DNA from: Terfezia claveryi | Taxonomy: Eukaryota > Ascomycota > Pezizomycetes > Pezizales > Pezizaceae | DNA: 20,403 bases | NCBI GenBank assembly: GCA_015179025.1 | Contig: WHUX01000534.1 | Span: forward strand, 1-20,403 | Direction of reading: 5' to 3' | Part shown: positions 1-8,226 of the stretch, one piece after another | Layout: each line of letters begins with the position of its first letter | Position numbering within the stretch: position 1 is the stretch's first letter | Made by a program: the position numbers and the translations under genes | The notes under the pieces: model-generated | Told to the model about the DNA's origin: nothing | The model's database searches: none | Seen by the model: only the letters and a program-made list of their open reading frames with translations

Positions 1-342
1 GGCAATGCTCTCACCCATATCACCTGCACGTACACATATTGTAGGCCTCGTAGTGTCGATATTGCTGAAGAACTCTGTGAGATAAGTTAGTTACACGTAC
101 ACTTGTAGCAGGCCTGGCAATGCTCTCTCACCCAGATCGCAGTTTCCTGAGTTTCCTTGTCCTGTGTTGTGGAGGTAAATTGCGATCTGCTTTCGTCGTG
201 AGAGGTGTGTATCGTGAGCCAGCGGCAGCTGCCGTCTTGAACTATTGGGGGTGGCAGGCAGGGGAATTAGGGGTGCGCTAGTCAGCCCGGCTGGGGTATG
301 ACCAACCCCGCTTGGCAGCACTTGCAGCTGCAGCTTGGGTAT
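1..342. other. Flanking DNA upstream of the retrotransposon, with duplicated short motifs
   Basis: No gene is supported here. Two motifs occur twice: a GGCAATGCTCTC-ACCCA-like motif at 1-17 and 116-134, and an ACGTACAC..TGTAG..GGCCT motif at about 29-48 and 94-115. The second pair abuts directly (motif two then motif one), while the first pair is in the opposite order with a 10-base spacer, so this is a diverged or rearranged repeat rather than a clean tandem. The minus-strand open frame across 91-321 has no recognisable domain. It could be part of an older repeat cut by the window edge. Confidence 0.4.
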
Positions 343-495
343 TGTGGAGCAGGAATCGGTAATAGCTAAAATTACCCAATGAAGTAACGCGAGCTAGACT
401 TTCATGTATATAGCTAGATTGGCTCGACCTTATGTCGACCACAGAACCTTCATCTCATGGTCACAGAAATAGATACCTGGCTCTTCTCTCCCTCA
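343..495 (+). repeat. 5' LTR (153 bp)
   Basis: A direct repeat of 7968-8120 with three differences: C/T in the cga(c/t)cac segment, T/C in ctca(t/c)ggtc, and T/A three bases from the end. It has canonical TG...CA ends. It contains a TATATAG box-like stretch near 406-412 and a small inverted repeat TCGAC-cttat-GTCGA. At 153 bp it is short for a gypsy LTR. As the upstream LTR it would carry the element promoter. Confidence 0.95.
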
Positions 496-497
496 GC

Positions 498-513
498 TGG
501 CGACCACACCAGG
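498..513 (+). promoter_or_regulatory. Candidate primer-binding site
   Basis: TGGCGACCACACC begins two bases after the 5' LTR. A minus-strand primer-binding site normally starts with TGG, complementary to the tRNA CCA tail, within a few bases of the LTR. The match implies a tRNA 3' end of the form ...GGTGTGGTCGCCA. I cannot name that tRNA without a tRNA set from the same genome. Confidence 0.6.
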
Positions 514-600
514 AGATTTCTATCGTCGTGACCTTTTGAAGGAGAACACTGTTGTTTTTACTGTGATCTGTGCTTGGGCACTGAGACTGTGCTCCGAACG

Positions 601-773
601 TTGCTCTTTGTCGAGATCAACAGCTGACGTTGGATCTGCGTAACGAGAATTGCTCTTTGTCGAGATCAACGGCTGACGTTGGATCTGCGTAACGAGAATT
701 GCTCTTTATCGAGATCAACGGCTGACGTTGAGGTTGCTTTGTTTCTTAGATCAACGGCTGACGTTGGGTCTAT
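601..773 (+). repeat. 49-bp tandem repeats in the retrotransposon leader
   Basis: Units start at 601, 650 and 699 (period 49 bp). A shorter fourth copy follows around 733-771, and a further fragment (TTTATCGAGATCAAC) lies near 817-832. Each of the four main copies contains GATCAAC(A/G)GCTGACGTTG, so TGACGT recurs at 625, 674, 723 and 759. The array lies between the primer-binding site and gag, in the transcribed leader. Confidence 0.9.
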
Positions 774-898
774 TAACTGGGAACCCTGGGGGTGAATCTG
801 TTCACTTGGAACGTGGCTTTTATCGAGATCAACAATACTGGAGACTGGACTCTCGTCGAGCTGGGGTTGATAGTCAGCCTGCTTGAGGAACGGTTGCC

Positions 899-1143
899 TT
901 GAGAGAGAGAGGAACACAAGTCAACCTGTCGAGTTACACGAGGCCAGAACCTGGGGTGGCAGAACGTGAAGGAGGGGAAGTGCAGACAGACCGGGTACAG
1001 ACACTGATACACGGGATACCAGTATCACACTCATCATTACAAAGGGTGGCTGAACTGCAAAAAAGAGCACGAGAACGACAAGTTAGGGAAACGAAAAGAC
1101 TGGTCTAGGGAAAGGGAAAAAGCTGGGATCAGGGAGCTCGTGT
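899..1143 (+). pseudogene. Possible upstream Gag N-terminal remnant
   Basis: An open frame at 899-1108 encodes a charged segment ending in an Arg/Glu/Lys-rich stretch (LQKRARERQVRETKRL) that looks like a basic coiled coil. It stops at TAG just before the Gag frame, and a third frame continues with similar composition up to 1143. This fits an N-terminal extension of Gag broken by a stop and a frame change. It begins with TTG rather than ATG, so the true start is unknown. It could instead be an untranslated leader with fortuitous coding potential. Confidence 0.35.
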
Positions 1144-2169
1144 ATGGGATTGGAACAACTTGCAGACGGTCAAACTTCGGAGGAAGAATCACAAGAAGAG
1201 GCATCGACGAGAAACAGAGGGAGTTCGGGAGTTGAGAAGATGTCGGCAGGGAAGGAGACGTTCAAAGGAGGAGACCTGTTGCAGGTGGACAAATTTAGTG
1301 GGGAGGAGGAAGAAGATGTTGAGGACTTTGTGAAACAAGTACATGTATCGTTCATACCAAGGGGGAGAGCATATGACGACGGAGAGGACAGGGAAACAGC
1401 GAAGCTAATTTACCTAGGATCACTACTGGGAGGTAAAGCGAAGAGATGGTGGAGGTCGGTTGAAGGAAGCAGGAGAGACACCTGGCAGAAGGCAAAGGAT
1501 ATGCTTATTGCAAGATATAGTGGGAAGCTGTTAGCAGGACAGAGTGTCACGGAGCGGAACAAGGCAACTACAGATTTGTGCATACTGCAACAGGGTGAGA
1601 AGACGGATGAAGAATATGCAAGGCATACTCAAGAGATATATACTATCTTGGGTGATGGGTTTGGGCCAGCGCTGGCTGTCAAGTTTGTTCAAGGGATTGC
1701 TGATCCAATTACCAGGAAGGTTGTGAACAGTCAGCTCGAGGACGAGTATGGGATAGATGAAGTAATAAAGGTGTTTTTGAAGACGACAAGAGAAGAGAGA
1801 GTAATCCAGGCAAGGAGGAAAGTGGATGAAAAGGAGAAGAAAGAGAAGGAGACAGAGAAAAGCATGGCTCAGGCACTGATTGAGTCACAAGCGAGCATGA
1901 CGAAGATGATGCTGGATCACAATCAACGGATGTATGAGATGATGGCAAGGTCAATGGCAAGTGCAAACTACCCGCTGGGTCAAACATAGATGCAGCAGTG
2001 GAATACCAACCAAAGGAGACCCCAACTACAATTGACATCGGGAGGGGTGCAGTCATCAGAAACTGATGCAAGCAGGGCAGCAGGGTATGTGACGTGTTAT
2101 AACTGTGGGAACAAAGGTCACCGGAAGATAGATTGCCCTCACCCGCCATCAGCGCCACAAGATCAGTAG
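1144..2169 (+). pseudogene. gag: Gag (capsid and nucleocapsid) of the gypsy element, interrupted by TAG
   Basis: ATG at 1144 opens 281 codons to TAG at 1987-1989; the same frame then runs to a second TAG at 2167-2169. Residues about 55-215 match the Retrotrans_gag capsid fold: a KFSGEEEEDVEDFV start, AKRWW, and a W..K..LIARYSG helix, then EEYARHTQEIY. A Lys/Glu coiled coil follows at about 215-260. After the first stop, bases 2095-2136 encode a CCHC zinc knuckle, CYNCGNKGHRKIDC (CX2CX4HX4C), the nucleic-acid-binding nucleocapsid motif. Because capsid and knuckle share a frame, the TAG at 1987 is most simply a nonsense mutation (for example CAG to TAG) inside one Gag protein. Readthrough is less likely because the stop falls inside Gag, not at a gag-pol border. 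Confidence 0.85.
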
Positions 2170-3609
2170 AAGATACAGGCACAGATGAGAGCAAACATGG
2201 ATGCTACGATGGCAAGGAGAGGAATCGTTAACCCAATGCCATTAACCAAGATTGCACCGGCTGCAGTGGTAGAGATGGAGGAGATATACCCAGACCAGTG
2301 CGAAGGGGGCTCAGCAGAAATGGAAATGATGGTGGAGACAAACCTAGCAGAAGCATTCGGGTCAGCATGGATAGAGGAAGATAGGGATGTATTGCACTGG
2401 AGTGTTGCAGCAGTTGAAAAGAGAAAGGGAATGTCATCAGATACAGGGGAGCGACAGAGGGGTGCTCCGAGACAGAGGGCGGGATCAGAGCCAATTGGTG
2501 CAGCAAGAGTGGTTACTGAAAGAGAAAGGAAAGTAGGAACAAGAGAAGAGAAAAAGAAGAAGAAGAGAGTCCCAAGAGACCCAAGTGATTTGGGTGTAAA
2601 ACCGGTGAGAATGATGAAGGGAGAGCAGCAATGGGATTTTTTGAAGGCATTTCGATCCGCACCGGTGACAGGTATGACCTGGGGGGACCTGTTTAGCATA
2701 GCACCAAGAGTCAAAGCAGCGTGTGCACATGGAATGGTGGTGGAACGTGAAAGACGGAAGATCGCGAAGATGCGGGGGACTAGGGTGGCACAAACATTGG
2801 TAGTGGGGACAGAAATAATGAAGAAGCAGGATGCTATCCCTGAACCAGAAGGAGAAGTGGCAAATTTCCACACGTGGGGAACGTTGAAGGTATGGGTGCC
2901 AGTGGAATTGGCTCAGAAAAAGTTATACAGAGTCTTAATAGATGGAGGAGCGGTTGTGAATCTGATCCCAATGACAGTAGCAAGCAGGTTGAAGCTGCCA
3001 TTAACGGCTAATGGTGATCTTAAAATCCGAACGGCAACTGGAGAGGTACTTCAGATCGAGTATTATACAGGGTTCGACATACAAATAGCTGGAGTAACAA
3101 CAACGGTGAGGGCTTATGTGGTACCAGCATAAACTACTTATACATTGTTACTGGGAAGGAGATGGATGAAGCAAGCGAAAGCAAGAGGAGATTATGAAAA
3201 GGGGAGATATACAATTCGAGACTCAGAGGGGAAAGAATGGGAAGTGCCGAGATGTCCAATTGAACCAGACGAATTGGAAACCGTCAGCACATCAGGTCAA
3301 TTGTGCTATGTGGAACTCCGAGATAAGAGACGAGAGGAATATGAACTGACAGAAGAAGAGCTTGAGGATTTCGATGAGTATCATGCAAGTATGGCAGAAA
3401 GATATCTTCAACAAGTAATTGAACAGGGATGGACGAGTGATAATGAGAGTATTGCTGAAACAGACGATACTACAAGGGAAAACTCGACCAGTGAGGAGGA
3501 AGAGGTAGATGAGGAAGGACAAGAAACTGGATACGAAGGGGAAGAAGAGAGCGAGGAGGAAGAACAAGGGGGTGTACGAAGGAGAGAGGGAAAAGTTCAG
3601 AGACTGTAG
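2170..3609 (+). pseudogene. Aspartic protease region of Pol with an acidic tail, interrupted by TAA
   Basis: This continues the Gag frame, so 1144-3609 stays in one frame with internal stops at 1987, 2167 and 3130. The first part (about 2185-2850) is low-complexity and basic, with a KKKKKR run near 2551. The retropepsin core follows: LIDGGAVVNLIP with the catalytic Asp codon at 2941, strands after it, and the C-terminal LLLGRRWM motif at about 3148-3171, just past the TAA at 3130-3132. The flap and LLGRRW motifs therefore lie on both sides of the stop. The active-site triad reads DGG instead of the usual DSG or DTG. From about 3340 the protein becomes Glu-rich (EEEE..EEEE). A frame change is likely in a G5 run near 3568, because coding-like sequence continues in another frame, so the TAG at 3607 is probably out of frame. 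Confidence 0.8.
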
Positions 3610-4550
3610 GCAGGGATCGGCCTACCGTCTCTAGAATTCAAGATCCAGGGGGAGGAATAGTGGCAGTTACTGAGGTGCTAAGGGAGGTGTCAACCGTCAA
3701 TAGAAGATGGAGAGTGGTGAAGGAGGATAGTAATAGGAAATGTTTCTGCTGCAGATTGTGGAAAAATTGCCATGATATTAAGCCTGTATGTGCAGAAGAG
3801 TGTATTTGTGAGTGTCCAGTGGAGCAAGGGGAGGGACGAGTAAAATAGGGGTAGAGGAAGTTGAGGATGAGCAAAAAGGGGGGAAGCTGGAGGGGAAGAA
3901 GTATGATATTCAGGACTATGGGGAAACTGAAGAGAAGCAGGGAGAAAAGACAAATGAGGTAGTAGTAGGGGGAGTAGAACAAGAGCGAACAAAAGAAAGT
4001 GAAGGGAAGAAGAGACAGCTAGATAGATATCATCATGAAGAAAGGGAAAATGGGAATCTGGAGACAGGTGGTCAGTTTGGGAAGGGGCAAATCAAGAAGG
4101 GGAATCGGAATGGAGAAGAGTGGAAGAGGAGAGGAAATATCGAGGAAACAGACAGAAGCCATAACAAAGAAAGCATGGGAGGAAGAGCAACGGCATTGGA
4201 TATGTCGGAAGTGGGTAGCTAATGGTGATAAAGTGTGGAAGCAAGGAAGGTGTGGAAGATATGATTGCGGTATATGTGGGAAAATTCGAGTGGATAATGG
4301 TGAGCAAGAGGAATTTATCGGACAAGAAGTACAATCTCAGTGGATGATGGAGTTCCTCAGAATGGTACAATTAACGGAAGGGGAGGAAGTTATTGCAGTA
4401 GAGGAGAAAAAGCAGAAGGGGTCGAGGAGGGAAGTAGAAAAGCAACTACTAAAACAGCAATTGGACCGAGAAAGGATAGAGATGACAACGATTACAAGTG
4501 GAAGTATTACTCGGGAAACAGAAGAGGAACAGGCATTTGGAGCAGCGTAG
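3610..4550 (+). pseudogene. Glu- and Cys-rich spacer between protease and reverse transcriptase
   Basis: This roughly 0.9-kb stretch has coding character in three successive frames, which implies at least two frame changes. The first frame (to 3848) contains a Cys cluster, KCFCCRLWKNCHDIKP followed by CAEECICECP. The middle frame (about 3812-4222) is Glu/Lys/Gly-rich and probably disordered. The third frame (to 4550) holds a second cluster, HWICRKWVANGDKVW then RCGRYDCGICGKIRV, followed by a Glu/Lys-rich coil. Two Cys/His clusters suggest metal-binding modules. I do not recognise the domain. A spacer this long and Cys-rich between protease and RT is not typical of the well-known gypsy elements, and its role is unknown. 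Confidence 0.55.
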
Positions 4551-5540
4551 GATTTCCGACGGCGAGGAGACCAGTAGAATATCGAAGAAAACTATATGAT
4601 GGTGATATGGGGATAGTAGAAGAATGGATAGAGAAGGAAAAGGCAGAGGGGATGATCGGGGATTATGAGATGAATATGGAGCAGAAAAAACAAGTAAAAA
4701 GGCTGATATACATATGGAGGGATATATTTGTCATCGATCCAGAGAAAATGCCAGTTACGGATTTGGTGGTACACACGATCCCGACGTATACAGCCGCTCG
4801 ACCGGTAAGAGCAAAAGAAATGATCTATACACCAAGGGAAGTGAGATGGCAGCAAGAGAATATCCCACGACTGATCAAATCGGGGATGATCAGTTATTGT
4901 GACAGCCCATGGTCTGCACAAACGAAGCATCCTGTGAAAAAAGACTTGAATTTGAGAATGGTAAATGTATTCTGCCCGATCAATAATGCAACAATCAAGT
5001 CAAATTACCCAATGAGACGGGTTGAACCGATAGTGAATACGTTATCACAACCAAAGTACGCAGAAGGACCTAAGTTTCAGGCAGATGCAGTCAACGGCTA
5101 TTACGCAATCCCATTATGGAGGCCTCACCGATACAAAACAGCTTTTAGCTGTTCGATGGGACAATTCTGCTATAATGTGATGGGACAGGGTCTGGCAGGA
5201 GGTCCACATTCATATGCAAGACTAAAAGACATCACAATGGGAAGCATCCGGAACCATATCCTGAGAAGAGTATCGCCGGAGATCATTCAGAGGAAGGCTG
5301 GGCACTAGAGTACTTCATGGATGATGATTATGGAGCAGCTATAGGGTTCGAACAAATGTTCGACCTGCTACATAATAACTATTTCCCACGGATTGTCTGG
5401 GCGAGGCTGACTCTGAAGCCGACGAAAACAATATTCTTTGCAAGGATGCTTGAATTACTTGGGCATGAGCTGGGACTGCGAGGCCTTCGCCATCAATAGA
5501 TAAAGTAGCAAGAATAAGGGATTATCCAGTACCGATGAAT
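4551..5540 (+). pseudogene. Reverse transcriptase of the gypsy element, frame-broken
   Basis: The RT palm and fingers are clear. Up to about 5295 in one frame come IPRLIKSGMIS, the LNLRMVNVFCPINNATIK block (canonical lRmVndyrplN.aTi), YPMRRVEPIV, then FQADAVNGYYAIPL with the first catalytic Asp, and KTAF. The frame ends at TAG 5306-5308. One frame over, YFMDDDYG at 5311-5331 provides the catalytic Asp pair, followed by LTLKPTKTIFF and LLGHELGLRG, the thumb-side signature. This frame ends at TAG 5497-5499 while a third frame continues (IDKVARIRDYPVP). At least two single-base frame changes, near 5295 and near 5490, inactivate the domain. RT would copy the element RNA into cDNA inside virus-like particles. 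Confidence 0.9.
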
Positions 5541-5542
5541 GA

Positions 5543-6217
5543 GTGGAGTTGGATGGATTTCTGTTTATGACTACGTTCTTGAAGAGATTTATACCAGGGA
5601 GGGCGGAACATGCCAGAATAATGAAAGAGGCAGTAGAAATAACAGTTATCAAGGGTGAGGAGGGGAAGAGCAAAAAGAAACATACTAGACAGAAAACTGG
5701 CTGGAACTGGGGAAAGAAGCAGCAGGAATCGTTCGACTTCGTTAAGAAAGCAATAGTGGAGAATGCTTCAATAGGAGGGGATGCTAACAGACAATACCAT
5801 GTTGCATGCGATGCTTCAAGTACAGGAATAGGAGGAGTGGTGTTACAGTTCAGAACAAGACCAGTCGGAACAGTAATAACAAAAGAGAATTTCGGAGATG
5901 TAGGGATTGTAATGTACATATCGCAGCGGTTGTCAGATGCAGAAACTCGATATTTGAATACAGAAAGGGAGGGACTAGCTGTACTAAGGTGTCTCGAGGA
6001 AGGGAGATGGTTGTTATCGGGGTCACCATATCCAGTGAAAGTATATACAGATCATTCAGCGTTACTGAGTATCTTGAGAGGAGATGGAGCGACACACAAA
6101 GGCAGAATAACGTCGTGGCTCGTTCGATTATCAGAATATGATGTGGAGTATCATCATATAAAGGGCAAGAGAATGGGATTGCAGATGGACTCTCAAGAAT
6201 GCCGAGGAGAGGTATGA
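5543..6217 (+). pseudogene. RNase H of the gypsy element
   Basis: This domain follows RT directly. The N-terminal connection FMTTFLKRFIPGRAEHA is typical of the RT/RNase H tether. The RNase H core shows YHVACDASSTGIGGVVLQ (first catalytic Asp), LNTEREGLAVLRCLEEGRW (catalytic Glu) and VYTDHSALLSIL (second Asp), and near the end the coding sense of a G-x-A-D-x-L-S-R-x-P motif. That last motif is split by a frame change near 6170: the frame terminates at 6217 out of phase while the correct frame resumes at about 6175 and runs into the integrase. All three visible catalytic residues are present, so the decay is in frame, not in the active site. Confidence 0.9.
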
Positions 6218-7760
6218 GCACTCCAGGGAAGGGGTTCGAAAGCTGGGAAGATGTAGCACTGGTATCGGGAGAAGAGGATAGAGGCAGGAAGGTAGAGGGG
6301 GTCAAAGAAGATTCATGGGAAAAATGGAGGAAGGAAGACTGGTACAAGCATATTATTGAGTATAAAACAACAGGAAGAATAGAAGGGTTGGAGAATGATA
6401 AGATAATGAGAAAGACAAAATTACAAGTAGGGAGGTATATCCTGGTGGAAAAGTGCGACGATACTGGAGGAATGTTATTGTGGAAAGAGAAGTCAGGGAA
6501 AGTAGCGAGGTGTATCACAGAGGAGGAAGTGAGTAACATATTGAAGCGGTATCACGACTGTCATGGACATTTCTCAGGAGGGATTATGATGAGGAATATG
6601 GAAGGGAGATACTACTGGCCATCAAGATATAGAGATATCTACAGTTACACAGCGGAATGCGACTCATGCCAAAGGTTCGGACCATTGAGACCATCGAAGG
6701 AATTAAAGCCGATATTTAACCTACAACCAATGGATATGGTGGGAATGGATTACATTGGTCCAATTAACTCTGCAGGAAGGTCGACAGGAAGCAAGTATGT
6801 GTTGATTGTGGTGGATTATTTCTCGAGATTTTTGTTCGCAGAGGCGGTGAAAGCAGCGGACGGAGAATCAGTATTGCAGGTGCTTGCAGGATTGCAGTGA
6901 TTATGGGGTGGCCGAGGGCAGTATATTGTGATAATGCAAGCTACTTTGTCAAAGGCGGGTACCAGGAGAGTTGAAAGCAAAGGGAGTTCTATTATTCCCA
7001 GCACCGATCACGAACCCATCTCAGTGGGATTGGCAGAAAGGTATGTCCAAATGGTTCTGATGGACTGCGAACTATACTGCATGGTGAAGGGAAACCCTTA
7101 TGTGAGTGGGACACATATCTGGCTGCAGTGGTATTCTCAATCAATACGAGGGTTATACGAGTTCACGGATATACACCAGCACAACTATTTATGGGATTCA
7201 ATCCTCGGGCAACAATAGAGGATCTCACAGCGAGAGAATGTATGGCAGAACCGGTATTGAGAGAGCATGCAGATGATTGGATGAATGAACAAAAAAAGGA
7301 ATCATGGGTTCAGGAAGATAATTTGGTAGATAGAAGTGATGGAAACTATGGATAGCATTGGTGGGTAAATATGGCACAAATAGAAGAGATGAGGGAGCAC
7401 GCTAGAGAGCGAGTCCTGGTGGAACAGGAGAGAATGGTGGAACGAGACAAAGAACGGAAGAAGGGTTGTGAACCGCAAGAAGGAGATTTGGTATTATTGA
7501 GGAGATTCGCAGTAGATAAAGATAAGGGAAAGAAACTGGAGACTAGGTGGGAAGGCCCATATCAGGTGAAGAGGGTGGGATTCTCAGGGGTATCGGTAGT
7601 GTTGGGAGATATTGTGACGGGAAAGCTAAAAGGAAGATATTCTTTTGATGCAGTAAAACTATACACAGTGAAGGAAAGGGATAAAGGGGAAAGGGTACCA
7701 ATTGGTGAAGCACAGTGGTTGAGAAGGGACGCTCGACGAGAGTGTAATCTGGTGGGCTGA
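6175..7760 (+). pseudogene. Integrase of the gypsy element with HHCC finger, DDE core and GPY/F module
   Basis: The frame from about 6175 to 6900 carries the zinc finger HDCHGH...CDSC (HX4H...CX2C), the YYWPSRYRDI linker and the start of the catalytic core, GMDYIGP (first Asp codon at 6748) with VVDYFSRFLFAEAV. The frame ends at TGA 6898. The second core Asp (CDNASYF, Asp codon at 6930), the segment before the Glu, and the Glu motif (GLAERYVQMVL, about 7027-7060) lie in three different frames, so several indels are present. Another frame from 7128 reads YTPAQLFMGFNPR, then TAG at 7353-7355. The same frame resumes at 7371 with GDLVLLRRFAVDKDK and ETRWEGPYQV, the C-terminal GPY/F module, ending at TGA 7758-7760. 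No chromodomain follows. Confidence 0.9.
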
Positions 7761-7967
7761 AAAAGTGGTGTTGTATGCTGCTTCGTGTGGTTGCGTACTG
7801 TGGGCTTCATTGTCTGTTTTGTTCCTTGTGTTGTTGACTGCTGGTGATGGGATTGCTGAATTTTGTTTTCTACTGATTGCTCGTGATGTTGGCGCAGTAT
7901 ATAGACGTGTGGCTGAGCTGAGGTTGAATACGCGGGGCGTATTATAAAAAGACTGTGGGGGTGAGTC
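7761..7967 (+). other. 3' untranslated part of the element with a weak polypurine tract
   Basis: No coding potential of note lies between the integrase stop and the 3' LTR. A purine-rich run GGGGGTGAG at 7957-7965 sits two bases before the 3' LTR at the expected position of a plus-strand primer (polypurine tract). It is short and interrupted by a T, so the assignment is tentative. Confidence 0.4.
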
Positions 7968-8120
7968 TGTGGAGCAGGAATCGGTAATAGCTAAAATTAC
8001 CCAATGAAGTAACGCGAGCTAGACTTTCATGTATATAGCTAGATTGGCTCGACCTTATGTCGATCACAGAACCTTCATCTCACGGTCACAGAAATAGATA
8101 CCTGGCTCTTCTCTCCCACA
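7968..8120 (+). repeat. 3' LTR (153 bp)
   Basis: A direct repeat of 343-495 with 150 of 153 positions identical by eye and the same TG...CA ends. It lies about 106 bp upstream of the likely start codon of the transporter gene on the same strand. The TATATAG stretch and the promoter activity expected of an LTR are therefore oriented toward that gene. Confidence 0.95.
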
Positions 8121-8226
8121 CTATCCAAGGCACGAGGGTTATCCCATGCTCATGGCGGTTCATGCCGGGCCCGGTGGAAGTGGGTCTGTTTTGTTATATA
8201 TATATATTTATAATTCTGAGCCGGCA
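8121..8226 (+). promoter_or_regulatory. Short upstream region of the transporter gene
   Basis: Only 106 bp separate the LTR from the chosen start. The stretch contains a TATATATATATTTATAA run at about 8195-8212, too near the ATG for a normal leader if used as a TATA box with start 8227. An in-frame upstream ATG at 8146 would add 27 residues; another in-frame ATG at 8377 would shorten the protein. The native promoter has either been displaced upstream of the retrotransposon or replaced by the LTR. Confidence 0.4.

Larger units (their letters stand above)
343..8120 (+). mobile_element. Ty3/gypsy LTR retrotransposon, full length but inactivated
   Basis: A 7778-bp element bounded by two direct 153-bp LTRs that begin TGTGG and end CA. 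The internal order is Gag, aspartic protease, a long spacer, reverse transcriptase, RNase H, then integrase with an HHCC finger and GPY/F module. This order with integrase last defines Ty3/gypsy (Metaviridae). No chromodomain follows the integrase. The interior is broken by in-frame stops near 1987, 2167, 3130 and 7353 and by many frame changes, mostly in pol. The LTRs differ at only three sites, so insertion looks recent. The five bases flanking each side (ggtat before, ctatc after) do not form a target-site duplication. The copy cannot make a functional polyprotein as read, though it could have been moved in trans by an intact relative. Confidence 0.95.

Noticed and set aside
1987..1989. TAG as a programmed gag-pol readthrough signal
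   Set aside because: It falls before the zinc knuckle, inside Gag, and further in-frame stops follow, so nonsense mutation is simpler.
1709..2873. Long minus-strand open frames across gag and protease
   Set aside because: They are antisense shadows of the purine-rich Gag/protease coding strand, Ser/Leu/Pro-rich and without domains.
5850..6539. 229-codon minus-strand open frame across RNase H and integrase
   Set aside because: Antisense to clear RNase H and integrase coding motifs; low-complexity Ser/Leu composition and no domain.
7371..7760. Chromodomain at the integrase C-terminus
   Set aside because: After the GPY/F module the protein ends without the aromatic cage or the WEP motif of chromodomains.
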